A program made the position numbers and the translations under genes. Shown piece after piece: positions 27,790-35,501 of a DNA stretch of 64,000 nt. The notes below the pieces were generated by a model that worked only from the letters and a program-made list of their open reading frames with translations, was not told where the DNA came from and made no database searches. Each line of letters opens with the position of its first letter. Position 1 is the stretch's first letter. Source of the stretch: Paraburkholderia phenazinium (GTDB lineage: Bacteria; Pseudomonadota; Gammaproteobacteria; Burkholderiales; Burkholderiaceae); NCBI RefSeq assembly GCF_900141745.1, contig NZ_FSRM01000002.1, forward strand, positions 1-64,000, written 5' to 3'.

Positions 27790-27852
27790 ATAAGTGGATG
27801 TTATTACGCCAGCGGAAAGACATCTTAGCGACATCTTTTCTGCGCGCTTACT
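27790..27852 (+). promoter_or_regulatory. Nac-type LysR-controlled promoter of the aminotransferase gene
   Basis: Box ATAAG-TGGAT-GTTAT (27790-27804), 20 bp, -35 TTAGCG (27825-27830), 16 bp, -10 CTTACT (27847-27852). The GTG start is 36 bp further on. The box is also 185 bp upstream of the divergent nac-like gene, so it could serve in autoregulation. Confidence 0.75.
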
Positions 27853-27888
27853 GTTAGGCCTCATTAAACCCCCATCCAGGAGTCCAGT

Positions 27889-29097
27889 GTGAGTGCATCG
27901 CGCATCGCCGCCCGTGTCCAGCGCATCAAGCCGTCGCCTAGCAGTGCCGCGGCGGATCGTGCCGCCGAACTGCGGCGTCAGGGCAAAACGATCGTCAATC
28001 TGGTCGTTGGCGAACCCGACTTCGATACGCCCGAACATATCCGTCGTGCCGCATTCGAAGCGATGGAGCGCGGTGAAACACGCTATACACAAACCGCGGG
28101 CACGCCTGCACTGCGCGCCGCTATCGCCGACAAGCTCAAGCGCGAGAACGGGCTTTCGTATGATCCGAAGCACATCATCGTCACGTGCGGCGCCAAGCAC
28201 GCGATCTTCAACGCCCTCGCCATCACCGTCGAAGAAGGCGATGAAGTGCTGATTCCCGCGCCTTACTGGGTGTCTTACCCGGACATGGCGCTGGCCTGTG
28301 ACGGCGTACCCGTAGTAGTGCCATGCACCGAGGACGATGGTTTCAAGCTGACGCCTGCGACCCTCGAAGCCGCGATCACCCCACGTACACGCTGGCTGAT
28401 CATCAATTCGCCGACCAATCCGACCGGCGCGACCTATACGGCCGGCGAGCTGCGCGCACTGGCCGACGTGCTGCTGCGTCATCCACGTGTGCTCGTCATG
28501 CTGGACGATATCTACGAGCACATTCGCTTCGACGGCGAGGCGCTTCAGCATCTGCTCTCAGTCGAGCCTCTGTTGATGGACCGGACCCTGGTGGTCAACG
28601 GCGTGTCCAAAACCTACGCGATGACCGGCTGGCGTATCGGCTATGCAGCCGGTCCGGCCGACCTAATCGGCGCCATGGACACGCTCCAGTCCCAATCGAC
28701 CAGCAACGCGAGCTCGATCAGCCAGGCTGCCGCGCTTGCCGCGCTGACCGGCGACCAAAGCTTCGTCACCCGTTCGGTGCGTGTCTATCGCGAACGGCGC
28801 GACCACGCGCTGGCAGCACTCAATGCAATCCCGGGCATCAGTTGCCGCACGCCGGGTGGCGCTTTCTATCTGTATGTGAATTGCGGCGGCATGATCGGCC
28901 GCACCACCCCGCAGGGAAAACGCCTCGAAGGCGACGCCGATGCCGTGCTCTACCTGCTCGAACACGCAGGGGTTGCGCTGGTAGCGGGCTCGGCCTATGG
29001 GGTCTCCCCCTTCTTCCGGATGTCGATCGCCACCAGCGTCGAAACCATCGACGAAGGCTGCAAAAAGATCGCGGCGGCCGTAGCTGCCTTGGATTGA
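27889..29097 (+). CDS. Class I pyridoxal-phosphate aminotransferase (aspartate aminotransferase-like)
   Basis: 402 residues. Family motifs are LVVGEPDFDTPEH, TQTAGTPALRAAIADKL, PYWVSYPDM, INSPTNPTGATYT, the Asp-Tyr region LDDIYEHIRFDG, and the lysine motif NGVSKTYAMTGWRIGYAAGP that binds the cofactor. The start is GTG at 27889 with AGGAG 6 bp upstream. Substrate specificity is unclear; members act on aspartate, alanine or aromatic amino acids. A Nac-type promoter and a nac-like neighbour suggest that it supplies or removes the amino group in the same pathway as the pxp and sugar-acid genes. Confidence 0.9.
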   Translation: MSASRIAARVQRIKPSPSSAAADRAAELRRQGKTIVNLVVGEPDFDTPEHIRRAAFEAMERGETRYTQTAGTPALRAAIADKLKRENGLSYDPKHIIVTCGAKHAIFNALAITVEEGDEVLIPAPYWVSYPDMALACDGVPVVVPCTEDDGFKLTPATLEAAITPRTRWLIINSPTNPTGATYTAGELRALADVLLRHPRVLVMLDDIYEHIRFDGEALQHLLSVEPLLMDRTLVVNGVSKTYAMTGWRIGYAAGPADLIGAMDTLQSQSTSNASSISQAAALAALTGDQSFVTRSVRVYRERRDHALAALNAIPGISCRTPGGAFYLYVNCGGMIGRTTPQGKRLEGDADAVLYLLEHAGVALVAGSAYGVSPFFRMSIATSVETIDEGCKKIAAAVAALD

Positions 29098-29104
29098 GGG
29101 CAAA

Positions 29105-29132
29105 AATGCGGCGCGAAATATCGCGCCGCATT
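29105..29132. terminator. Intrinsic terminator behind the aminotransferase gene
   Basis: A perfect 12-bp inverted repeat, AATGCGGCGCGA / TCGCGCCGCATT with loop AATA, starts 7 bp after the stop codon and is followed by TTCT-like sequence. Confidence 0.75.
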
Positions 29133-29216
29133 CTCAGATAAAGACATGCCGCACTGTCTGGATGCGGCAGTTGAACTGTAATTTCCGTTTTCTTCAAACT
29201 GCAAGGGGATCTTCTC

Positions 29217-30329
29217 GTGAAAAAGAATACATTAGGTGTACTGATTGGAGTTGGATTGGCAGTATCTGGAACCGCGTATGCGCAGTCGAGCGTCACGCTG
29301 TACGGCATCATTGATGAAGCGGTGCGTTACGACAATCATCAGACGAAGACCGGCAGCGGCAGTCTTTTCACGATGGGCAGCGGCGGCGAAATTCAAGGTA
29401 GCCGCTGGGGCTTGCAGGGAACGGAAGATCTCGGTGGCGGCATGGCCGCAATCTTCCAGTTGGAAGGCGGCTTTACGCCGAACACCGGTGCGACGCAGCA
29501 ATCGGAGCCGAATGGCACGGCGCGTCTGTTCGGCCGCACGGCTCTCGTCGGGCTCACCACCAACTACGGCACGATCACAGCGGGCCGCCAGTACACGCTG
29601 GTCCACGAAATGGGCTGGACGCACGACATCTATGCGTTCGCCAATTACACCGGCACGGTCGGCTTCCAGGGAGCGGGCGAAACCGGCGGCGGACGTCTGG
29701 ACAACTCGGTGCGATACACGTCGCCGACTATTGCCGGCATTACCGCTAAGGGTTCCTATACATTCGGCCAGACCGCCGGCAATTTCCATCAGTATTCGTC
29801 GCCCGCATTCGCTCTTTCGTACGACAACGGTCCGTTGAGCGTCGGGGCGGCCTATCAGGTGATCAACGACATTGGCGGCCTGACGCCGGCCACGACCGAG
29901 TACGGCAGCACCTACTTTGGCCTCACGATTCCGGACAGCTCGCAAAAGGTCTTCACGGCCGGCGCAACGTACAAGTTCGGTTCGGCCAAAGTCTTTGCCT
30001 CATACATCTTCAGCCACGTCTATCCGGCGGACTACCGTAACGACTCGTTCTCCACAGCTCTTCAGTACTACATCACACCGGCCTTCGTTCTCGACCTGCC
30101 GCTCTATGTCGACTTCGTTCACCACGCCGGCGAGAGCGGTACGCGCATTACCGGTGGCCCGACGTTCGATTACTTCCTGAGCAAGAGCACGGACATCTAT
30201 ATCGGCGCCGACTACAACCATCTGACCGGCGCATGGGTCACGCTGGCTGCGGCTTCGGGTTCCAACCAACCGTTCTACGGCCATAACTCGCTGTTCGAGG
30301 CGGATATCGGCCTGCGTCACAAGTTCTAA
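29217..30329 (+). CDS. Gram-negative porin (Porin_4 type), second copy
   Basis: 370-residue outer-membrane porin. A signal peptide ends at AYA-Q (about residue 22), followed by SSVTLYGIIDEAV, GSRWGLQGTEDLGGGM and a C-terminal strand ending in Phe (DIGLRHKF). The start is GTG at 29217 with AAGGGGA 7 bp upstream. It lies between the aminotransferase and the idnD-like gene, each followed by a terminator-like hairpin, so it is probably transcribed alone. It is likely the outer-membrane entry pore for the substrate of this region. It clearly differs from the porin at 1208 in the loops. Confidence 0.94.
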   Translation: MKKNTLGVLIGVGLAVSGTAYAQSSVTLYGIIDEAVRYDNHQTKTGSGSLFTMGSGGEIQGSRWGLQGTEDLGGGMAAIFQLEGGFTPNTGATQQSEPNGTARLFGRTALVGLTTNYGTITAGRQYTLVHEMGWTHDIYAFANYTGTVGFQGAGETGGGRLDNSVRYTSPTIAGITAKGSYTFGQTAGNFHQYSSPAFALSYDNGPLSVGAAYQVINDIGGLTPATTEYGSTYFGLTIPDSSQKVFTAGATYKFGSAKVFASYIFSHVYPADYRNDSFSTALQYYITPAFVLDLPLYVDFVHHAGESGTRITGGPTFDYFLSKSTDIYIGADYNHLTGAWVTLAAASGSNQPFYGHNSLFEADIGLRHKF

Positions 30330-30345
30330 AACCTACTGAACCAGA

Positions 30346-30379
30346 GGTCTGCTTCGCGCCTCGTCAGCCGAAGCAGACC
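30346..30379. terminator. Hairpin behind the porin gene
   Basis: A perfect 11-bp inverted repeat, GGTCTGCTTCG / CGAAGCAGACC with a 12-nt loop, starts 16 bp after the stop codon. No T-run follows. Confidence 0.6.
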
Positions 30380-30400
30380 CGGCATCGCAAATCAACAACC

Positions 30401-30463
30401 ATAAGCTGTGCCGATTGGCCCAGACAAAATCGCTCTTGGTCGCTTGCATCGCACAGGCCTAAG
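30401..30463 (+). promoter_or_regulatory. Nac-type LysR-controlled promoter of idnD-like gene
   Basis: Box ATAAG-CTGTG-CCGAT (30401-30415, T-N11-A kept), 20 bp, -35 TTGGTC (30436-30441), 16 bp, weak -10 region around CCTAAG (30458-30463). The ATG lies 54 bp downstream. The second half-site is less well conserved than in the other copies. Confidence 0.68.
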
Positions 30464-30517
30464 GTATAGGTTGATCATTCACCCGAATCTCCCGATTCGC
30501 TGACCGAGACCTTTTCC

Positions 30518-31555
30518 ATGCACGCACTCGTCATTCACGCCCCGCTGGACTTACGCATCGAGGACGTTCCGACTCCCGAACCCGACGCTGACCAGCTGCT
30601 CATACGCGTTCGAGCTGGCGGCATCTGCGGTTCCGATCTGCATTACTTCAATCACGGCGGCTTCGGTACCGTGCGCATCAAGGAGCCAATGGTGCTCGGC
30701 CACGAGGTGTCGGGCGTCGTAGCCCGTACGGGTTCGGCCGTCACCGATATGCCGGTTGGCACACGCATCTCGATCAGCCCGAGCCGGCCGTGTGGACTCT
30801 GCCAATACTGTCAGCAAGGCCTGCAGAACCATTGCCTGGATATGCGCTACTACGGCAGCGCAATGCGCACGCCGCATGTGCAAGGCGCGTTCCGCCAGGA
30901 AATCGTCATCGATCGCTCACAGGCTCATGTCGTTGCAGACACCCTGACTGACGAAGAAGCCGCGATGGCAGAACCGCTGTCCGTCGCACTGCACGCGGTG
31001 CGCCGCGCAGGACCGTTGCTCGGCAAGCGCGTGCTCGTTACGGGATGTGGACCGATTGGCGCGTTGATCGTAGCGGCTGCCCGCCGCGCGGGCGCAGCGC
31101 ACATTGTTGCGACCGATGTGAGCCCGCTGCCGCTGCAAAGCGCACTCCAGGTTGGCGCAGATGTCGCGCTCAACGTCGCCGAGCAAGCCGACGCTCTTGT
31201 GCCCTTCTCGGCCAACAAGGGTAGCTTCGATGTCCTGTTCGAGGCAAGCGGAAACGCCGCTGCATTGCGCAGCGCGTTCGACGTGCTGCGTCCGCGCGGC
31301 ATTGTTGTTCAGGTTGGTCTTGGCGGTGGTGAAGTCAGCTTGCCGATGAACGTGGTTGTCGCCAAGGAATTCGAATTGCGCGGGGCATTTCGCTTTCACG
31401 AAGAGTTCGCGGTAGCAGTGGAGCTGCTGAACAAAGGCCTGATCGACGTCAAGCCGCTGATCTCCGGCGTGTTTTCGTATCGGGATTCGATCGCGGCATT
31501 TAAAGCCGCTGGCGACCGGTCGAAATCGATGAAGGTGCTGGTCAATTTCGAATGA
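30518..31555 (+). CDS. idnD: L-idonate 5-dehydrogenase-like zinc alcohol dehydrogenase (IdnD-like)
   Basis: 345 residues; oxidises the 5-hydroxyl of L-idonate or a similar sugar acid. It has the catalytic zinc site GGICGSDLHYFNHGG and GHEV, the structural zinc cysteines in PSRPCGLCQYCQQGLQNHC and the NAD motif VTGCGPIGALIVAAARRAG. DMRYYGSAMRTPHVQGAF and VQVGLGGGEVSLPMN match E. coli IdnD. Its product would be the substrate of the IdnO-like reductase encoded at 15304. It has its own Nac-type promoter and ends in a convergent hairpin. Confidence 0.88.
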   Translation: MHALVIHAPLDLRIEDVPTPEPDADQLLIRVRAGGICGSDLHYFNHGGFGTVRIKEPMVLGHEVSGVVARTGSAVTDMPVGTRISISPSRPCGLCQYCQQGLQNHCLDMRYYGSAMRTPHVQGAFRQEIVIDRSQAHVVADTLTDEEAAMAEPLSVALHAVRRAGPLLGKRVLVTGCGPIGALIVAAARRAGAAHIVATDVSPLPLQSALQVGADVALNVAEQADALVPFSANKGSFDVLFEASGNAAALRSAFDVLRPRGIVVQVGLGGGEVSLPMNVVVAKEFELRGAFRFHEEFAVAVELLNKGLIDVKPLISGVFSYRDSIAAFKAAGDRSKSMKVLVNFE

Positions 31556-31580
31556 TGTTTTGTTGCCAGTAGTTGGATCG

Positions 31581-31610
31581 CGACGGTTAGCGTGTGAGGC
31601 ATAACCGTCG
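31581..31610. terminator. Convergent hairpin between idnD-like and rraA-like genes
   Basis: A perfect 9-bp inverted repeat, CGACGGTTA / TAACCGTCG with a 12-nt loop, lies between two convergent stop codons. Confidence 0.55.
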
Positions 31611-31643
31611 CAAACAACTCAAAGCCTGCCCAAACTTCGGGCC

Positions 31644-32312
31644 TTAGTTATTGCAGCGCGCTTCCAGCGCGTCAATGAACGCCCGGTCCCAACGCCCTTC
31701 TCTCATCGCACGCATCGTTTCGGCCTCCGCTTCCAGCACGGCGAGCGCCTTCTCGATGACAAACCCGGCGTCTTCCTGAGGGATGGCCAGCAAGCCATCC
31801 TGATCGCCGACGACAATGTCGCCCGGGTTAACGACCATGCCGCCCACACATACCGGCACATTGATCTCGCCCGGACCGTCCTTATACGGTCCGCGGTGTG
31901 TGACACCGCGCGCATAGACCGGAAAATCCCGCTCACGAATCTCTGCGACATCGCGGATCGCGCCGTCGATCACTACGCCCGAGAGACCGATCGTGGCAGC
32001 GTAAAACGTCAAGATGCCACCGACAACCGCGTTGTTGAGGTCGCCGCCGGCATCGACCACCAGCACGTCGCCTGGGCGGCAAAACTCGAGCGCACGCAGA
32101 TAGGTCAGGTTATCGCCGCCGCGCGAACGCACCGTGACCGCTGTGCCGGCCATCGTCTTCTTCCCGGGGCGCTGGTAAGGATGCAGTCCCGCACTGCCGG
32201 TGTTGCGATGCATGTTGTCGCTAAGCGCGGAGACCGGAATGTCGCGCAACGCGTTCAGAGTGCTGACTTCGGCCTGAGCAGCCGAGGGGTTCTTGCGGAT
32301 GGCTTTGTACAT
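31644..32312 (-). CDS. RraA-like protein / 4-hydroxy-2-oxo acid aldolase family
   Basis: 222 residues from the ATG at 32312. The family core has ALSDNMHR, the GDNLTYLRALEFCRPGDVLVVDAGGDLNNAVVGG segment, the GVVIDGAIRDVAEI motif and NPGDIVVGDQDGLLAIP. Characterised relatives are 4-hydroxy-4-methyl-2-oxoglutarate/4-carboxy-4-hydroxy-2-oxoadipate aldolases as well as RraA, the RNase E inhibitor. The Asp/Arg residues of the aldolase site (DGAIRD) are present, and catabolic neighbours favour an aldolase or decarboxylase role. The Nac-type promoter lies about 60 bp upstream. A much longer upstream frame is not supported. Confidence 0.82.
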   Translation of the reverse strand: MYKAIRKNPSAAQAEVSTLNALRDIPVSALSDNMHRNTGSAGLHPYQRPGKKTMAGTAVTVRSRGGDNLTYLRALEFCRPGDVLVVDAGGDLNNAVVGGILTFYAATIGLSGVVIDGAIRDVAEIRERDFPVYARGVTHRGPYKDGPGEINVPVCVGGMVVNPGDIVVGDQDGLLAIPQEDAGFVIEKALAVLEAEAETMRAMREGRWDRAFIDALEARCNN

Positions 32313-32370
32313 AGTCGATGTTCGTGTCGGGAATAGAGGGAACAGCTTGACGCTGTCACGCACTCGTAAC

Positions 32371-32433
32371 GGTATGCTCGCCACCGCGGGCACGCCAAGA
32401 TGAAATCGGTCTGCCGCAATACCGAACACTTAT
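32371..32433 (-). promoter_or_regulatory. Nac-type LysR-controlled promoter of rraA-like gene
   Basis: On the minus strand: box ATAAG-TGTTC-GGTAT (32419-32433), 20 bp, -35 TTGGCG (32393-32398), 16 bp, -10 CATACC (32371-32376). GCACGCCAAGA next to the -35 is shared with the promoter at 21532. Confidence 0.78.
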
Positions 32434-32502
32434 GAAGCGAAGCGCGATCCGTCGCCGCCCTGATTAGCAAACGCGCGCTTGAACTCCAGCGCCCAGCTAC
32501 GT

Positions 32503-32517
32503 ATTCTTGTGATCAAT
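32503..32517. promoter_or_regulatory. Second type of LysR box, ATTC-N7-CAAT, upstream of the LysR gene
   Basis: ATTCTTGTGATCAAT has T-N11-A form and lies 23 bp before the LysR start. The same box, ATTCCTGAAATCAAT, is at 15222-15236 in the LysR remnant near the MDR gene. It is a candidate autoregulatory site for the 32540 regulator. Confidence 0.45.
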
Positions 32518-32539
32518 CCCTTGGAGGCGACCCATCAAC

Positions 32540-33451
32540 ATGATTGATCTACGCGGTATCGACCTGAACCTGCTGGTGTCACTCGATGCACTGCTCGCAG
32601 AGTCCAACGTCACGCGCGCAGCCGAGCGCCTGCATCTGACGCAGCCCGCCGTCTCGACGCAACTCGCGCGGCTGCGGCAGATCTTCGGCGATCCGCTCCT
32701 GATCCCCGCCGAAACCGGCCGCGGCATGACGCGTAGCGCGCGGGCGCTAGCCTTGATGGAGCCGTTGCACGCAGCCTTGAAAAACCTGGAGGTGGTGGTG
32801 CGCCATCAACCGGCCTTCGATCCGCATAGCGACGTGCGGCGCTTCGTCATCGCGGCTAACGACAACGCCACCTCCGTGCTCGGTTTGCCGCTGATGGAGC
32901 GGCTGCCCGAACTGGCCGGCCAGGGCGTGCGCATTGCGTTCGTCGTGGCCGATCAACCGTCGACGGCAGAGCGCCTCGAGCGTGGCGAGATCGATCTGCT
33001 GCTCGGTTCCGAGCGGATGATCCCAGCGTCGATGAAAGCCCGCAAACTGTTCGACGAGCGTTTCGTCTTCGTGCAGCGCAAGGGGCATCCACGAGGCACG
33101 ACGCCGCTCGATCTGGATACGTATTGCTCGCTAAAACATGTACTCGTCTCGACGAGTGGCGGCAGCTTCTACGGCTTCATGGACGAACATCTCGATGCGC
33201 TCGGCCGTGCACGGCGCGTCGCACTCTCAGTCCAGCATTTCACGCTAGTGCCCGAATTGCTGGTGAATTCGGATTACGTTTCGACGTTGCCGTCGCGCTT
33301 TGCAGAGCGCCATAACAAGCGGCTCGATCTGTTCGAACTGCCGTTCGAGGCGCGCGGCTTCACGCTATTCGCGGCGTGGCATCCGCGTAACCATGTCGAC
33401 CCGGCACTCGTGTGGCTACGCGAAACACTAACGGATCTGGCAGCAGCATAG
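32540..33451 (+). CDS. LysR-type transcriptional regulator (NodD/YafC-like branch)
   Basis: 303 residues. The N-terminal helix-turn-helix is in VTRAAERLHLTQPAVSTQLARLRQIFGDPLL, preceded by the characteristic DLNLLVSLDALLAE of this branch. The inducer-binding domain follows. It lies divergent from the rraA-like gene with 227 bp between. The start region is duplicated, in a degenerate form, at 15199-15300. The targets may include the MDR gene, since the same T-N11-A box is found there. A weak GGAGG lies just upstream, at 32523-32527. Confidence 0.9.
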   Translation: MIDLRGIDLNLLVSLDALLAESNVTRAAERLHLTQPAVSTQLARLRQIFGDPLLIPAETGRGMTRSARALALMEPLHAALKNLEVVVRHQPAFDPHSDVRRFVIAANDNATSVLGLPLMERLPELAGQGVRIAFVVADQPSTAERLERGEIDLLLGSERMIPASMKARKLFDERFVFVQRKGHPRGTTPLDLDTYCSLKHVLVSTSGGSFYGFMDEHLDALGRARRVALSVQHFTLVPELLVNSDYVSTLPSRFAERHNKRLDLFELPFEARGFTLFAAWHPRNHVDPALVWLRETLTDLAAA

Positions 33452-33782
33452 GGCTTCAATTCCTCTGTATGCCTTACCAATAGAACGTTTGACCGGCGAT
33501 TTGCCGCTCCGTGTCGGCATCAATAGCTCCTGCTGTATTGCGCAAAACAGTGTTTCTTTTCTAGCCCGATAACGGACGCTTGATCCTCTGCGGCATTGCA
33601 TATAGTTAATCGCAACGTGCAGCGATGCCGCGTCGCATCCGCATGTCCGGACGTCTTCCCGCAGTTCCCGCTCACCACCGCGGCATCGAAATTGCTGACT
33701 TCTCTACGCCGCCAGTGCATCGCATCGAACTCCCGACGTGTCGCGGGTTTGCATCGACCTTTCATGGAGCAAACAGAACGTT
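33452..33782. other. Upstream region of paoABC, no gene seen
   Basis: No convincing open frame, hairpin or box. The promoter of the molybdenum enzyme operon must lie here, but I could not locate it. Confidence 0.5.
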
Positions 33783-34490
33783 ATGTCCAGAAATCGAGTC
33801 CCCCCGGGTTCAGACGACGAACCTGACGCCACCCCCAATAAACCTTCGCGCCGCCGCTTCCTGCAATCCGCTGCGGCCGCCGCGACGGTAGGCGTTGCGC
33901 CGCATGTCCATGCCCAGAACCAACCTGCCGCCGTGCCGTCGCCCGAAGCGCCGCGCGCGCCCGAGCCGCCGCAGCCGGTCACGCTCAATGTCAACGGCCG
34001 CGCCTATACGCTGCAACTCGAGCCGCGCGTGACGCTGCTCGATGCACTACGCGAATACGCCGGGTTGATGGGCACGAAGAAAGGCTGCGACCGCGGCCAG
34101 TGCGGTGCGTGCACCGTCATGGTGGAAGGCCGTCGCATCAACTCTTGCCTGACACTTGCCGTGATGCACGATGGCGAAACCATCACTACAGTGGAAGGCC
34201 TGGCGAGCAATGGCGTGTTGAGTCCGATCCAGCGCGCCTTCATCGAACACGACGCCTTCCAGTGCGGCTACTGTACGCCCGGGCAATTGTGCTCGGCCAC
34301 TGCCATGCTCAACGAGTTCGGCAACGGTACCGCCAGCACCGTCACGGCCGATGTCCGCACGCACCCTTCCCAACTCAGCGACGATGAAATCCGCGAGCGC
34401 ATGAGCGGCAACATCTGCCGCTGCGGTGCGTATGCGAACATCGTCGCCGCCGTGCGCGCCGTGCATGACGGCAGCACGGGCAACGCCTAG
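33783..34490 (+). CDS. paoA: Aldehyde oxidoreductase 2Fe-2S subunit, Tat-exported (PaoA-like)
   Basis: 235 residues from the ATG at 33783. A Tat signal is visible (PSRRRFLQSAAAAAT, cleavage near VHA-Q), so the folded heterotrimer is carried into the periplasm. Two [2Fe-2S] clusters are bound by GCDRGQCGACTV...CL and by FQCGYCTPGQLC plus GNICRCGAY. The whole matches E. coli PaoA (YagT). Substrates of PaoABC are aromatic aldehydes; here that is inference. It is the first gene of the paoABC operon, 9 bp before paoB. Confidence 0.92.
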   Translation: MSRNRVPPGSDDEPDATPNKPSRRRFLQSAAAAATVGVAPHVHAQNQPAAVPSPEAPRAPEPPQPVTLNVNGRAYTLQLEPRVTLLDALREYAGLMGTKKGCDRGQCGACTVMVEGRRINSCLTLAVMHDGETITTVEGLASNGVLSPIQRAFIEHDAFQCGYCTPGQLCSATAMLNEFGNGTASTVTADVRTHPSQLSDDEIRERMSGNICRCGAYANIVAAVRAVHDGSTGNA

Positions 34491-34499
34491 GAGGCCGGC

Positions 34500-35501
34500 A
34501 TGGACGCGATCTCCTACGAACGCGCTGTGGACGTGAGCGGCGCGCTGCGCGCAGCGCAGCAACCCGGCACGATGTTTATCGGCGGCGGTACCAACCTGCT
34601 GGATCTGATGAAAGGCGGTGTGGAGCAACCCGTACATCTTGTCGATATCACGCACCTGCGCGGCCTCGACACTATCGGCACGCTGCCCGACGGCGGCCTG
34701 CGCATCGGCGCACTCGTGCGTAACAGCGATGCCGCCAATCACGCCCTGGTACGCGAGCAGTACCCGTTGCTGTCACAAGCGTTTCTGGCCGGCGCCTCGC
34801 CGCAGTTGCGCAATATGGCCACCGTTGGCGGCAATCTGATGCAGCGCACGCGCTGCGGCTACTTCTACGATACGGCATTTAGCCAATGCAACAAGCGCCA
34901 GCCCGGCAGCGGCTGCGCTTCGATAGAAGGGCAAAACCGCACGCATGCGATCCTCGGCGCCAGTTCGCAGTGTGTCGCCGTGAACCCGTCGGATATGAGC
35001 GTGGCACTCGCAGCGCTCGATGCCGTGGTGCGCGTGAGCAGTCTGCGCGGCGAGCGCACGATTCCGATCTCGGAGTTTCACCGCCTGCCTGCCGATCGTC
35101 CGGAAGTGGATACGACACTGCAACCCGGCGAGCTGATCACGGCGGTCGACTTGCCGCCCCCGCTCTTTAGCGACCACTCCCATTACCTGAAGGTGCGCGA
35201 CCGCGCGAGTTACGCGTTTGCGCTCGTTTCGGTCGCCGCGGCTTTGCAAATGGATGGCAATACGGTTAGGACTGCGCATATCGCGTTGGGCGGGGTCGCG
35301 CATAAGCCGTGGCGCGCGAGTGTCGCGGAGCAGATGCTGAGTGGGAAACCGATCTCGGATGCGAATCTGCGCGCGGCCGCCGCTGCCACGATGGGCGAGG
35401 CGCAGCCGCTCAGCGGCAACCGCTTCAAGGTGCAACTCGCGCAACGCTCGATCGTGCGTGCCGTGAATCAGGCCGCGGGCCGGACGGGAGGTGTCGCATG
35501 A
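34500..35501 (+). CDS. paoB: Aldehyde oxidoreductase FAD-binding subunit (PaoB-like)
   Basis: 333 residues with the FAD motif FIGGGTNLLDLMKGG and NPSDMSVALAAL. The extra cysteine segment RTRCGYFYDTAFSQCNKRQPGSGC holds the additional [4Fe-4S] cluster known in E. coli PaoB. AGGAGG lies 5 bp before the ATG. It passes electrons between the iron-sulphur and flavin sites. Its stop overlaps paoC. Confidence 0.92.
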   Translation: MDAISYERAVDVSGALRAAQQPGTMFIGGGTNLLDLMKGGVEQPVHLVDITHLRGLDTIGTLPDGGLRIGALVRNSDAANHALVREQYPLLSQAFLAGASPQLRNMATVGGNLMQRTRCGYFYDTAFSQCNKRQPGSGCASIEGQNRTHAILGASSQCVAVNPSDMSVALAALDAVVRVSSLRGERTIPISEFHRLPADRPEVDTTLQPGELITAVDLPPPLFSDHSHYLKVRDRASYAFALVSVAAALQMDGNTVRTAHIALGGVAHKPWRASVAEQMLSGKPISDANLRAAAAATMGEAQPLSGNRFKVQLAQRSIVRAVNQAAGRTGGVA

